Position numbers and translations under genes: made by a program. From Clostridiales bacterium (lineage in GTDB: Bacteria > Bacillota > Clostridia > Oscillospirales > Oscillospiraceae): a stretch of 64,000 bases of DNA. Location: contig SFGJ01000002.1 in the NCBI GenBank assembly GCA_004557655.1, positions 1 to 64,000 of the forward strand, given 5' to 3'. Below, piece by piece: positions 24,564 through 31,968 of this stretch. A model generated the notes under the pieces. That model ran no database searches. It was not told where the DNA came from and saw nothing but the letters and a program-made list of their open reading frames with translations. Numbering within the stretch: the stretch's first letter is position 1; the number at the start of each line of letters is the position of its first letter.

Positions 24564-25037
24564 ATGAACAAGAAAACGGCCTCCCTGCTGCTGACCCTGC
24601 TGGCGGCTGTTTTGCTGGCCCTCCCGGGCCGGGCCTGGGCGGCGGACACCACCCTGACTACCCAGGTGCCCGCTTCCCACACCCTGACCCTGACCCTGGA
24701 TGCGGGCATCCGGGTGACGGTGGACGGCGTGTCCTATAAAAACGGGGCCCGTATAGCCATCCCCCGGCACCAAAGCCCCACCCTGACCCTCTGCCTCCCG
24801 GCGGGGGCCGTCCTGGAAAAAGCTGACTACAACGGCCGGGATGTGACCCGGGCCCTGCAAGAAGGCCCCTACCGTTTGCCGCCCGTGGAGTCAGACGGCC
24901 TCCTGACGGTGACGCTCCGGCCCGGAACTTCCCAGCCTGCCACCGGCGATACCGGCGCAGCTCTTTATGTCCTGTGCGCATCCCTGGCCGCCGGGGCTCT
25001 CCTGACCTTGGGCCGCAGCCGCAAAAAACACCTATAA
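24564..25037 (+). CDS. Wall-anchored surface protein with LPXTG-like sorting signal
   Basis: 157 residues. Signal peptide ending GRAWA (about 1-26), mature start ADTTLTTQVPASHTLTLTL resembling the preceding protein, a short beta-rich domain, and a C-terminal sorting signal: QPATGDTG, a hydrophobic stretch (AALYVLCASLAAGALLTL) and a basic tail (RSRKKHL). A sortase would cut at the PATGD-type motif and attach it to peptidoglycan; none is encoded in this operon. It ends just before a strong terminator, closing the XRE-controlled operon. It may anchor or present the secreted protein encoded upstream. Confidence 0.7.
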   Translation: MNKKTASLLLTLLAAVLLALPGRAWAADTTLTTQVPASHTLTLTLDAGIRVTVDGVSYKNGARIAIPRHQSPTLTLCLPAGAVLEKADYNGRDVTRALQEGPYRLPPVESDGLLTVTLRPGTSQPATGDTGAALYVLCASLAAGALLTLGRSRKKHL

Positions 25038-25038
25038 A

Positions 25039-25074
25039 AAAAGACACGGGAAGCGCATGCTTTCCGTGTCTTTT
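25039..25074 (+). terminator. Terminator of the surface-protein operon
   Basis: AAAAGACACGG (25039-25049) pairs with CCGTGTCTTTT (25064-25074), extended by inner GAAGC/GCTTT pairing, directly after the stop at 25037. Confidence 0.9.
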
Positions 25075-25085
25075 CATCGTGTCTC

Positions 25086-25270
25086 AAAAGCCTTGCAGAG
25101 TTTGCCGCCCGTAGGCGGCAAAAAAATCCAATCATTTTCTCTCGCGACATGCGCGTGAGAGAAAATACTTCTCAGGCTGCCAGTGTGGAATTTGTGCGCC
25201 ACCGGCACACAAATTATGCGCACAGCAGACTGCGAGCCTTTTGTCGGAAAATTCCAAAAGAATTTTCCGG
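25086..25270 (+). repeat. Hairpin-rich dispersed repeat, copy 1
   Basis: Shares with copies at 28464 and 42996 the blocks AAAGCCT-GCAGAGTT, AATCATTTT, and CTCAGGCTGCCAGTGTGGAATTT, and the end block GCAGACTGC. Three stems: 25101-25109 / 25114-25122 (nine perfect pairs), about 25134-25146 / 25152-25166, and 25189-25200 / 25204-25215. A further 10-base perfect palindrome (25245-25254 / 25260-25269) closes it. It sits between the surface operon and recG, which converge here. Confidence 0.75.
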
Positions 25271-25278
25271 CAGCCTTT

Positions 25279-27333
25279 TCAGTTCAGCCCCTCCGCGTTC
25301 ACTGCGAACAGCGTCTCGATCCGCTGCCGCAGCTCCCGGCTCTCCGGAGCCGACAGCTCCGGGTCTGCCGCCAGCCAATCTCTGGCCGCCGCCTGGGCCT
25401 CGTCCAACAGCCGCATATCGCAGCTGAGATCGGCAATTTTCAGAGCCGGTAGGCCGTGCTGCCGCTGGCCGAAGAAGTCGCCCGGGCCGCGGATGGCCAG
25501 ATCCTCCCGGGAAATCTCAAAGCCGTCGTTTGTTTTCGTCATCACCTTCAGCCGCCGCTTCGTCTCCTCCGACGGGTGCTCCGAGAGCAAAATGCAGTAG
25601 CTTTTCGCCTGTCCCCGGCCCACCCGGCCCCGGAGCTGGTGGAGCTGAGACAGGCCGAACCGCTCGGCGTTTTCCACCACCATGCAGGTGGCATTGGGCA
25701 CATCCACGCCTACCTCGATCACCGTGGTGGCCACCAGAATATCACCGTTTCCGGCGGCAAAGGCCTCCATGACCGTTTCTTTTTCTTTGGGCTTCATCTT
25801 CCCGTGGAGCAGGCACACCCGCAGGTCGGGGAAGACCTCCTCCCGCAGCTTTTTGGCGTAGGCCGCGGCGGCCTTGCGCTCGTCGGGGATCTGATCCTCC
25901 TGGCCCACCAGGGGACACACGATGAACACCTGATGCCCCTGGGCCACCTGTTTGCGGATGAACTTGTTGATCCGCCGGCGGTAGGATTCGTCTACGGCAA
26001 AAGTATCCACCTTCTGCCGACCGGGGGGCAGCTCATCCATCACCGATACATCCAGATCGCCGTAGATTATGAGCGCCAGGGTCCGGGGGATGGGCGTGGC
26101 GGACAGCACCAGCATATGGGGGTTTTCCGCCTTCTGCCCCAGCGCCGCCCGCTGGTCCACACCAAAGCGGTGCTGCTCGTCGGTGATGACCAGCCCCAGC
26201 CGCTGATAGGTCACATCCGCCGTCAGGAGGGCGTGGGTGCCGATACACAGGTCAATTTCTCCCGACGCCAGTCCCGCCAGAATATCCCGCCGTTCCTTTG
26301 CCCTGGCGGAGCCGGTGAGCAGGGCGCATCGCAGACCGAATTTTCCCAGCAGCGGCCCTAAACTCTCATAGTGCTGCCGGGCCAATATCTCCGTGGGGGC
26401 CATCAGCGCCGACTGCCAGCCGCTTTGGGCGGCAAACCACACGCACGCCGCCGCCACCATGGTCTTGCCGCTGCCCACATCCCCCTGACACAGGCGGTTC
26501 ATGGGCCGGCCCGAGACCATATCTGCCACGGCCTCACCGATGGCCCGTTTCTGTGCCCCGGTGAGGGGGAAGGGCAGCTTGCCGTAAAATTTCTCCATGT
26601 CCGCCCCATGGCAGGCAGGGCCGGACACATCCCGCCGCCGGCAGCGCAGCCGCTGCAGCCCGCAGGTCAGGAGAAACAGCTCTTCAAACACCAGCCGACG
26701 CCGGGCCAAGTCCAGCGCTTCCGGCGACCGGGGGAAATGGATATTCTCATAGGCGAAGCCGCTGTGGCACAGACTATGTGCCTGCCGCACGCTGTCCGGC
26801 AGGCAGTCACTCAGCAGGTGGCGGCACTCCGCCAGGCCCTGCTCCACAGCCTTATATAAAAGACCCTGACTTACCCCGGCGGTGAGGGGATAAATGGGCA
26901 CGACGCGCCCCGTAAGGGTTTGGCGCCCCTCCGTCTCCACAATGGGGTTGGTCATCCGCCGCACCAGGAGGTTCCCCTCCACCTTGCCGCAGAAGATGTA
27001 GGTATCGCCCCGGTGCAGGCTGTTTTTTCGGTACTCCTGGTTGAAAAATGTCAGCTCCAGCGCTTCGCTCTCGTCCACCGCCCGGGCCTTCACCACCGTG
27101 CGGCCGCCGGAAATGCGGTGGGCGGTGGGATCACTTGCCAGCATGGCTCGCACGCAGACGGTTTCCCCCACGGCCAGCTCCCGGATGGGCCGGGTGAGGG
27201 TGCGGTCCTCGTATCGGCGGGGGAAATAGCCGATGAGATCCCGCAGCGTGAAAATGCCCAGCTTTTGGAGGGCCCTGGCCCGGGTCTCCCCGACGCCCCT
27301 TATATACCGCACATCCGTATTGAGATCTGCCAT
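25279..27333 (-). CDS. recG: ATP-dependent DNA helicase RecG
   Basis: About 684 residues, normal for RecG. N-terminal helix-hairpin-helix and OB wedge region (RYIRGVGETRARALQKLGI; PLTAGVSQGLL), then helicase motifs: GDVGSGKT (Walker A), VITDEQHRFG (motif II, DEQH form), LSATPIPRTLAL (III), and LHQLRGRVGRG (VI). It remodels stalled forks and Holliday junctions. I prefer ATG 27333 with AGGTGG six bases ahead; a GTG at 27342 is also possible. It follows an HxlR gene on the same strand by a few bases. Confidence 0.95.
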   Translation of the reverse strand: MADLNTDVRYIRGVGETRARALQKLGIFTLRDLIGYFPRRYEDRTLTRPIRELAVGETVCVRAMLASDPTAHRISGGRTVVKARAVDESEALELTFFNQEYRKNSLHRGDTYIFCGKVEGNLLVRRMTNPIVETEGRQTLTGRVVPIYPLTAGVSQGLLYKAVEQGLAECRHLLSDCLPDSVRQAHSLCHSGFAYENIHFPRSPEALDLARRRLVFEELFLLTCGLQRLRCRRRDVSGPACHGADMEKFYGKLPFPLTGAQKRAIGEAVADMVSGRPMNRLCQGDVGSGKTMVAAACVWFAAQSGWQSALMAPTEILARQHYESLGPLLGKFGLRCALLTGSARAKERRDILAGLASGEIDLCIGTHALLTADVTYQRLGLVITDEQHRFGVDQRAALGQKAENPHMLVLSATPIPRTLALIIYGDLDVSVMDELPPGRQKVDTFAVDESYRRRINKFIRKQVAQGHQVFIVCPLVGQEDQIPDERKAAAAYAKKLREEVFPDLRVCLLHGKMKPKEKETVMEAFAAGNGDILVATTVIEVGVDVPNATCMVVENAERFGLSQLHQLRGRVGRGQAKSYCILLSEHPSEETKRRLKVMTKTNDGFEISREDLAIRGPGDFFGQRQHGLPALKIADLSCDMRLLDEAQAAARDWLAADPELSAPESRELRQRIETLFAVNAEGLN

Positions 27334-27343
27334 ACCCGCCACC

Positions 27344-27670
27344 TCACTGCATATCCTGCTCTGCCCAGTCCGACAGAGCCTCCAGAATGGGCAGCAGGCT
27401 GCGGCACCGCTCCGTGGGACGGTACTCCACCCGCACCGGAACCTCCAGATATTCCTGCCGCTCCACCAATCCGTCCCGCTCCAGCTCCTTCAGCGCCGAG
27501 GACAGCACCGTGTTGCTCACCCCGTCCAGCTTGCCCCGCAGGGCATTGTAGCGGATGGTCCCGGCGTTACACACGGCGCACAGGATCTGCACCTTCCACT
27601 TGCCGCCGATGAGCTGCATGGCGTGGTGCAGGGGACACGTCTCCATACAGGGGCAGTCGTAGTGAGCCAT
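27344..27670 (-). CDS. HxlR-family transcriptional regulator
   Basis: 108 residues with the HxlR winged helix: CPLHHAMQLIGGKWKVQIL at the N-terminus, RYNALRGKLDGVSNTVLSSALKELERDGLVERQEY, then VEYRPTERCRSLLPIL. Cysteines at the N-terminus (DCPCMETCP) could sense redox state or metals, as in some relatives. GGAGGAG lies ahead of ATG 27670. It is divergent from a LysE-type exporter, the usual layout of a regulator and the efflux gene it controls, and is followed closely by recG. Confidence 0.85.
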   Translation of the reverse strand: MAHYDCPCMETCPLHHAMQLIGGKWKVQILCAVCNAGTIRYNALRGKLDGVSNTVLSSALKELERDGLVERQEYLEVPVRVEYRPTERCRSLLPILEALSDWAEQDMQ

Positions 27671-27683
27671 AGGTCAGCTCCTC

Positions 27684-27754
27684 CTTACTTGCACAGGATA
27701 ATCTGCGCTCTTGTATTTTTCCCGAAATGGTTTATACTCATTATATCAAGTAAG
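27684..27754. promoter_or_regulatory. Divergent HxlR/LysE control region
   Basis: Rightward promoter TTGTAT (27711-27716), 16-base spacer, TATACT (27733-27738). CTTACTTG (27684-27691) and CAAGTAAG (27747-27754) form an inverted pair on either side of it, a plausible binding site for the HxlR protein. Confidence 0.6.
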
Positions 27755-27777
27755 AAAAGAGGAGTAAATAGGAATTT

Positions 27778-28395
27778 ATGAACATCTATCTCCAGGGCCT
27801 CACCATGGGCCTTGCTTATGTGGCTCCCATAGGCCTGCAAAATCTGTTTGTCATCAACTCCGCCCTGACCCAGAGGCGCAGCCGGGTGTATTTAACCGCC
27901 CTCATCGTCATTTTCTGGGATATTTCTCTGGGCGTGGCGTGCTTTTTGGGCGCCGGAGCGCTGATGCAGGCTGTGCCGTGGCTGCAGAAGGTGATCCTGG
28001 GCATTGGCAGCCTCATCGTCCTTTGGATCGGCATCGGCCTGCTGCGTTCCAAGGCCAGTCTGGAGGGCGGCAAGGATGTGAATATCCCCGTCTGGAAGCT
28101 CTTTACCTCCGCCTTTGTGGTCACCTGGATGAATCCTCAGGCCATCATCGACGGCACCATGATGCTGGGGGCTTTCCGGGCCACCCTGCCGGAAGGCGGC
28201 GACCTGTCTTTCATCTTCGGCTTTGCCAGCGCCTCGGTCCTGTGGTTTACGGGAATCTCCACCATCATCTCCTTCGTGGGATCCAAGTTCAACGAGAAGG
28301 TGCTGCATATCATCAACAAGGTCTGCGGCGCCGTCATCATCTTCTACGGCTGCAAGCTCCTGTGGAGCTTTGTAAAGCTCATGGGCTGGCTGTAA
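27778..28395 (+). CDS. LysE-family exporter
   Basis: 205 residues with about six hydrophobic segments. The N-terminus YLQGLTMGLAYVAPIGLQNLFVI and the middle FTSAFVVTWMNPQAIIDG are typical LysE/ArgO features (the NPQA motif after the third helix). Members export basic amino acids or related solutes. ATG 27778 follows AGGA. It is divergent from the HxlR regulator, which may control it. A terminator follows at 28414. Confidence 0.85.
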   Translation: MNIYLQGLTMGLAYVAPIGLQNLFVINSALTQRRSRVYLTALIVIFWDISLGVACFLGAGALMQAVPWLQKVILGIGSLIVLWIGIGLLRSKASLEGGKDVNIPVWKLFTSAFVVTWMNPQAIIDGTMMLGAFRATLPEGGDLSFIFGFASASVLWFTGISTIISFVGSKFNEKVLHIINKVCGAVIIFYGCKLLWSFVKLMGWL

Positions 28396-28413
28396 TAAAA
28401 TAAGACTGTTCAA

Positions 28414-28460
28414 GCCCCTCCGTTTCTGCTATGATTATAGTAGAAACGGAGGGGCATTTT
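28414..28460 (+). terminator. Terminator after the LysE gene
   Basis: Fourteen-base perfect stem 28414-28427 / 28442-28455, then ATTTTT. Its right arm belongs to the first copy of the 17-base direct repeat that recurs in front of truA, so before the insertion this hairpin may have covered the truA ribosome site. Confidence 0.85.
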
Positions 28461-28463
28461 TCG

Positions 28464-28629
28464 AGAAAGCCTCGCAGAGTTCGCGTCCGCAGACGCGAAA
28501 AATTGAAATCATTTTTCGCCGCGACCTGTGCGTGGGGAAAAATACCTCTCAGGCTGCCAGTGTGGAATTTTGCCGCAAGGCGGCAAAATTATGCGCGCAG
28601 CAGACTGCAAGCTTTTTCGCCAGTTTCAA
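28464..28629 (+). repeat. Hairpin-rich dispersed repeat, copy 2
   Basis: Stem 1 is TTCGCGTC (28480-28487) with GACGCGAA (28492-28499); in copy 1 the same place has a different but still paired sequence. Stem 3 is 28566-28576 / 28580-28590, eleven perfect pairs, again different bases from copy 1. The blocks AAAGCCTCGCAGAGTT, CTCAGGCTGCCAGTGTGG and GCAGCAGACTGCAAGC are shared. The element is bracketed by a perfect 17-base direct repeat (28444-28460 and 28630-28646). Confidence 0.78.
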
Positions 28630-28646
28630 AAACGGAGGGGCATTTT
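28630..28646 (+). promoter_or_regulatory. truA ribosome-binding site inside a direct repeat
   Basis: AAACGGAGGGGCATTTT stands directly before the truA ATG and contains its GGAGGGG ribosome site. The same 17 bases occur at 28444-28460, 186 bases upstream, on the other side of the hairpin element. Confidence 0.8.
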
Positions 28647-29384
28647 ATGGAGAAAAATTATAAATTAACACTGGCCTACGACGGCACTCGCTTTTTCGGC
28701 TGGGAGCACCAGCCGGATAAAGAAACGATACAAGGCAAGTTGGAAACCGTCCTGGAGCGTCTCCAGGGTCACCCGGTGGACGTCATCGGCGCCGGCCGCA
28801 CCGATGCCGGGGTCCACGCCCGGGCCATGGTGGCCAGCGTCCGGCTGGATGTGGCCGAAAGCCCGGAGGAAATTCGGGACTATATGAACCGCTATCTTCC
28901 GGATGCCATCGCCGTGCGGGAGGTGAAGGAGGCTGGGGAGCGCTTCCACGCCCGGTATAACGCCCTGGGCAAGACCTACCGCTACACCTGCTTCGACGGC
29001 CCGGTGAAGCCGGTGTTTGACCGCAAGTATGTGACGCTGCTGGACTTCTCTCCGGATGTGGACAAAATGCGCCGCGCGGCGGAAATATTGAAGGGCGAGC
29101 ACGACTTCCGCTCCTTCTGCGGAAATCCCAGAATGAAAAAATCCACCGTCCGCCTGGTGGACACCATCCAAATCGAGGAGCGCAAGGACCGCATCCTTTT
29201 CACCTTCCACGGCACCGGCTTTTTGCAGAATATGGTCCGCATCCTGGTGGGCACCCTGCTGGAGGTGGGCCGTGGCCGCTGGGAGCCGGCCTATGTCCGG
29301 GAAATATTGGATAGTAAAGACCGCAAGCTCGCCGGCCCCACTGCCCCGCCGGAGGGTCTGTGCCTGATGAAGGTGGACTATTAA
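28647..29384 (+). CDS. truA: tRNA pseudouridine(38-40) synthase
   Basis: 245 residues. N-terminal YDGTRFFGWEHQP and the catalytic block GAGRTDAGVHA with its aspartate, then YRYTCFDGP and FHGTGFLQNMVRILVGTLLEVGRG, all typical TruA. It converts uridines 38-40 of the anticodon arm to pseudouridine. I chose ATG 28647 for the GGAGGGG site; the frame is open further upstream only because it runs through the repeat element. It stands alone, not with the ecf transporter genes often seen beside truA in Firmicutes. Confidence 0.93.
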   Translation: MEKNYKLTLAYDGTRFFGWEHQPDKETIQGKLETVLERLQGHPVDVIGAGRTDAGVHARAMVASVRLDVAESPEEIRDYMNRYLPDAIAVREVKEAGERFHARYNALGKTYRYTCFDGPVKPVFDRKYVTLLDFSPDVDKMRRAAEILKGEHDFRSFCGNPRMKKSTVRLVDTIQIEERKDRILFTFHGTGFLQNMVRILVGTLLEVGRGRWEPAYVREILDSKDRKLAGPTAPPEGLCLMKVDY

Positions 29385-29484
29385 AGCTGCCGGCGAAAAA
29401 TCCTTCGGTTTTTATGACAAGAGATTTTTAAAGCAATGAAAAGGGATGAGCCATTTTCCGACAACACAGGAGGATGCTTTTGAA

Positions 29485-29646
29485 ATGATATGTTATACTC
29501 TCTTCCTCTTCCTTCCTGTTTGGGAAATGACGGGACATGGAGTATGGATCGAATCCTGCATGACGGCAGAAGGCCAGCTGCTTATCGACCGCAGCTCCCC
29601 CCATACACGATTTCAGTCCGAAAACGGCAGATTTACAAGCCTATAA
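29485..29646 (+). other. Doubtful small open frame
   Basis: A 53-codon frame (MICYTLFLFLPVWEMTG...) follows an AGGAGG at 29468-29473. It lies in a stretch of broken genes (29,385-30,531) and I see no family resemblance. It may be a chance frame or a relic. Apart from the remnants listed separately, I see no functional gene in this 1.1-kb stretch. Confidence 0.2.
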
Positions 29647-29729
29647 GGGCAGGGGGGACTTTTCCGTACTGTGAGCGGCAAACCCATTAGAATATATTTG
29701 ACTTGAGAAAGAATGCGAGGCATGCAGCC

Positions 29730-30085
29730 ATGAAAAAAATTCTGATTGTGGACGATGAACCCTCCATTGGGAATCTCCTGCAGGAGACGCTGACCGGCGC
29801 GGGATACTGCGCGATGCGGGCCTATTCCGGCACGGAGGCGCTTCTGACCGTGGCAAATACAAAACCCGACCTTGTGCTGCTCGATCTGATGCTTCCGGGT
29901 CTGAGCGGCGAGGAGCTGCTTCCGAGGCTGCGGGGAATTCGACCGGCCTCGGCCTGTCCATTGCCCGCACGCTCGTCGAGCAAATGCACGGCACGATTTC
30001 TGTAAGGTACGAGGACGACAAATTATACATTGATATTTTTTTTCGGGAACAACCTTGCAGCAACAACGTGCCGACACGGATATGA
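29730..30085 (+). pseudogene. Deletion fusion of a response regulator and a sensor histidine kinase
   Basis: From ATG 29730 the frame gives a normal OmpR-type receiver start: KKILIVDDEPSIG, then a phosphorylation-site strand VLLDLMLPGLSGEELLPRLRGI. At about 29,931-29,942 homology switches. In another frame, from 29936, the sequence reads NSTGLGLSIARTLVEQMHG, the G2-box and tail of a histidine kinase ATPase domain, ending at TGA 30083-30085. The missing part (rest of regulator, sensor and kinase) has been deleted, with GGAATTCG at the joint. Originally this was probably a regulator-kinase operon of the VanR/VanS or antibiotic-sensing type; no function can remain. Confidence 0.85.
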
Positions 30086-30257
30086 TTTTACGATTTTCGT
30101 TCAGGTAAGCAGGCGGGATGCCTTTTATCTAAAAAATGCGGTCACAGTATCTAAAGGAGAAAAGGTAGTAATCAAGGGCATTTCTTTCCCGATGTTACTG
30201 GCCGGACTTGCGGCTTTTTACACCGGAAATGTGCGTCACCATGCGCACCCCAAATAA
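30086..30257 (+). other. Possible C-terminal gene remnant
   Basis: A frame without its own ribosome site reads RRDAFYLKNAVTVSKGEKVVIKG and ends LLAGLAAFYTGNVRHHAHPK at TAA 30257. It looks protein-like but is not recognised. It lies between the two-component remnant and a terminator and is probably another piece of the decayed element. Confidence 0.25.
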
Positions 30258-30267
30258 ACAAAGTGAG

Positions 30268-30304
30268 GAAAAGGGAGCCGTCGCACCGACAGCACCCTTT
30301 TCTC
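30268..30304. terminator. Terminator within the remnant region
   Basis: AAAAGGGAGCCGTCG pairs imperfectly with CGACAGCACCCTTTT around CAC, with TCTCTTAATT to the right. Because the stem ends in A4 and T4 it can serve both strands. Confidence 0.7.
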
Positions 30305-30530
30305 TTAATTGCTTAAGGCATTATTAACTGCTTCCGCAGCTCTGTTGCGGATGTTGTTCAGACGACCGGCCCTTGCCATTTTTCGCACCTCGGATATGCC
30401 GATATTTGCCCCTGTTATGCCCCGACTCCTGGGCATTATGGTGTCCGCCAGCCGGGGCGTTTCTCCGAAACAGCCTTGCTTCCTCTGCCACCGGCAGCGC
30501 CTCAGCGACTTATCCGACGAACCGATGGCA
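30305..30530 (-). pseudogene. C-terminal remnant of an unidentified protein
   Basis: On the minus strand a frame reads GITGANIGISEVRKMARAGR and then LNNIRNRAAEAVNNALSN to a stop at 30305, next to the terminator. The helical, basic composition looks like real protein, but there is no start with a ribosome site and upstream it merges into dusB antisense sequence. It is probably the tail of a mobile-element gene cut off by rearrangement. Confidence 0.3.
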
Positions 30531-30531
30531 C

Positions 30532-31500
30532 TCAACGCAGATCCCGCTTGATGCCCTCGGTGATGCGGTCCACATCCTCCAGGGTGTTCATCCGCACGAT
30601 CTGCTCCTTGTAGTAGTTGGCGTGGGGCACCCCCTTGAGGTACCAGGCATACTGTTTCCGGGCCTCCAGAATGGCAATGTGCTCCCCCTTGTCCTCGGCG
30701 GCCCACCGGATCTGCCGCACCGCTGTGTCGCACCGCTGGGAAAGGGGCGGCAGGGCCGGGATCTCCCGTCCCTCCAGAGCCGCCAACGCCTGCTCAAACA
30801 GCCAAGGGTTTCCAAATGCGCCCCGGCCGATCATGGCAAAGTCTGCCCCGGTGAACTGCAAGATCTTCACCGCGTCCTCCGCCGAAAATATGTCCCCATT
30901 GGCCATCACCGGAATACTCACCGCCTGCTTCACCTGCCGGATGGTCAACCAATCAGCGGCCCCGGCGTACATCTGCGCCCGCGTGCGTCCGTGCACGGCC
31001 ACGGCGGAAACCCCCGCCTGCTCCAGCATTTTTGCCAGCTCCACGGCGTTGATGCTGCCCTTGTCCCAGCCCCGGCGCATCTTCACCGTCACCGGCACCG
31101 GGGAGGCTTTTACCACCGCCTCGGCAATGCGCGCGGCCTTTTCAGGGTCCTTCATCAATGCCGAACCGTCACCGTTTGCCACCACTTTTCCCACGGGGCA
31201 GCCCATATTGATATCGATGAGATCCGCGCCGCTTAACTCCGCGGCGATCTGGGCCGCCTCCGCCATGCACACAGGATCGCTGCCGAAGATCTGCGCGCTG
31301 ACGGGATGTTCTCCCGGGGCGAGCTTCAGCAGACCCCGGCTTTTCCTGTCCTGATAGCACAGGGCCTTGGCGCTGACCATTTCCGTCACCGTCAGTCCGG
31401 CGCCTTTTTCCCGGCAGGTGCGGCGAAACGCCAGATCCGTCACCCCGGCCATGGGGGCCAGCACCAGGGGATTGGGGATGAAAACCGGTCCGATGTACAT
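30532..31500 (-). CDS. dusB: tRNA-dihydrouridine synthase
   Basis: 322 residues. FMN-binding TIM barrel with LAPMAGVTDLAFRR at the start, INMGCPVGKVVANGDGSALM carrying the catalytic cysteine, then VTVKMRRGWD, VHGRTRAQMYAG and PVMANGDIFS. It reduces uridine to dihydrouridine in tRNA D-loops. ATG 31500 follows GAGG. The gene stands between the SpoIIE cluster and the remnant region; its downstream end abuts broken DNA. Confidence 0.93.
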   Translation of the reverse strand: MYIGPVFIPNPLVLAPMAGVTDLAFRRTCREKGAGLTVTEMVSAKALCYQDRKSRGLLKLAPGEHPVSAQIFGSDPVCMAEAAQIAAELSGADLIDINMGCPVGKVVANGDGSALMKDPEKAARIAEAVVKASPVPVTVKMRRGWDKGSINAVELAKMLEQAGVSAVAVHGRTRAQMYAGAADWLTIRQVKQAVSIPVMANGDIFSAEDAVKILQFTGADFAMIGRGAFGNPWLFEQALAALEGREIPALPPLSQRCDTAVRQIRWAAEDKGEHIAILEARKQYAWYLKGVPHANYYKEQIVRMNTLEDVDRITEGIKRDLR

Positions 31501-31566
31501 AGCTCTGCCTCACTCTTTCGTAGTTTTTCCCAGTATAGCATAAAAAGTATCCCGGGGGAAGATGGC

Positions 31567-31598
31567 AAAAAAAGCCGGGCGACCAACTTGGCCGCCCG
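31567..31598 (-). terminator. Terminator after the 90-aa membrane protein gene
   Basis: CGGGCGACC (31576-31584) pairs with GGCCGCCCG (31590-31598); on the minus strand it is followed by GGC and seven T (31573-31567). Confidence 0.88.
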
Positions 31599-31636
31599 TA
31601 AGTGAGGAGAAAAAATGGTAGAAAAGCACAGTGAAG

Positions 31637-31909
31637 TTATAGCAGAGCCACCACCAGCCACACAAGGCCCATAAGGCCGCCGCCCAGCATGGCGGCGATG
31701 GCCGGGGTAATGCGGTGCCGTTTGGGAGGAGGCAAGCCCTGGGAGCGGGTATAGCTTTTGGCGATGCGCACCGCCTGGTTTACCAGCTGTCGGGAAGAAA
31801 CGCCGTCCTCGGAGAGAATATCATTGCGCAGAATGAAGATCGCCTGATCGAAAACACGAGGATCGGGAGAATCAACCACGATGACCCGCCTGGAAATACC
31901 CTTGACCAA
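31637..31909 (-). CDS. Small C-terminally anchored membrane protein downstream of spoIIE
   Basis: 90 residues: a soluble N-terminal part (VKGISRRVIVVDSPDPRVFDQAIFILRNDIL) and a hydrophobic C-terminus (AIAAMLGGGLMGLVWLVVALL) that would anchor it facing the cytosol. The start codon is TTG at 31909 with AAGGAGG about nine bases ahead, which supports it. It follows spoIIE by 59 bases on the same strand and ends at a strong terminator, so it may belong to the sporulation operon. I do not recognise a named family. Confidence 0.65.
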   Translation of the reverse strand: MVKGISRRVIVVDSPDPRVFDQAIFILRNDILSEDGVSSRQLVNQAVRIAKSYTRSQGLPPPKRHRITPAIAAMLGGGLMGLVWLVVALL

Positions 31910-31968
31910 GACCTTTGCCCTCCTTCATGTGGATCGGATGGTTTCAGTATGGGCAGGGAGCCTTCAAA

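Noticed and set aside
28431..28646. N-terminal extension of TruA by 72 codons
   Set aside because: The frame is open by chance through the hairpin repeat. TruA homology and a good ribosome site place the start at 28647.
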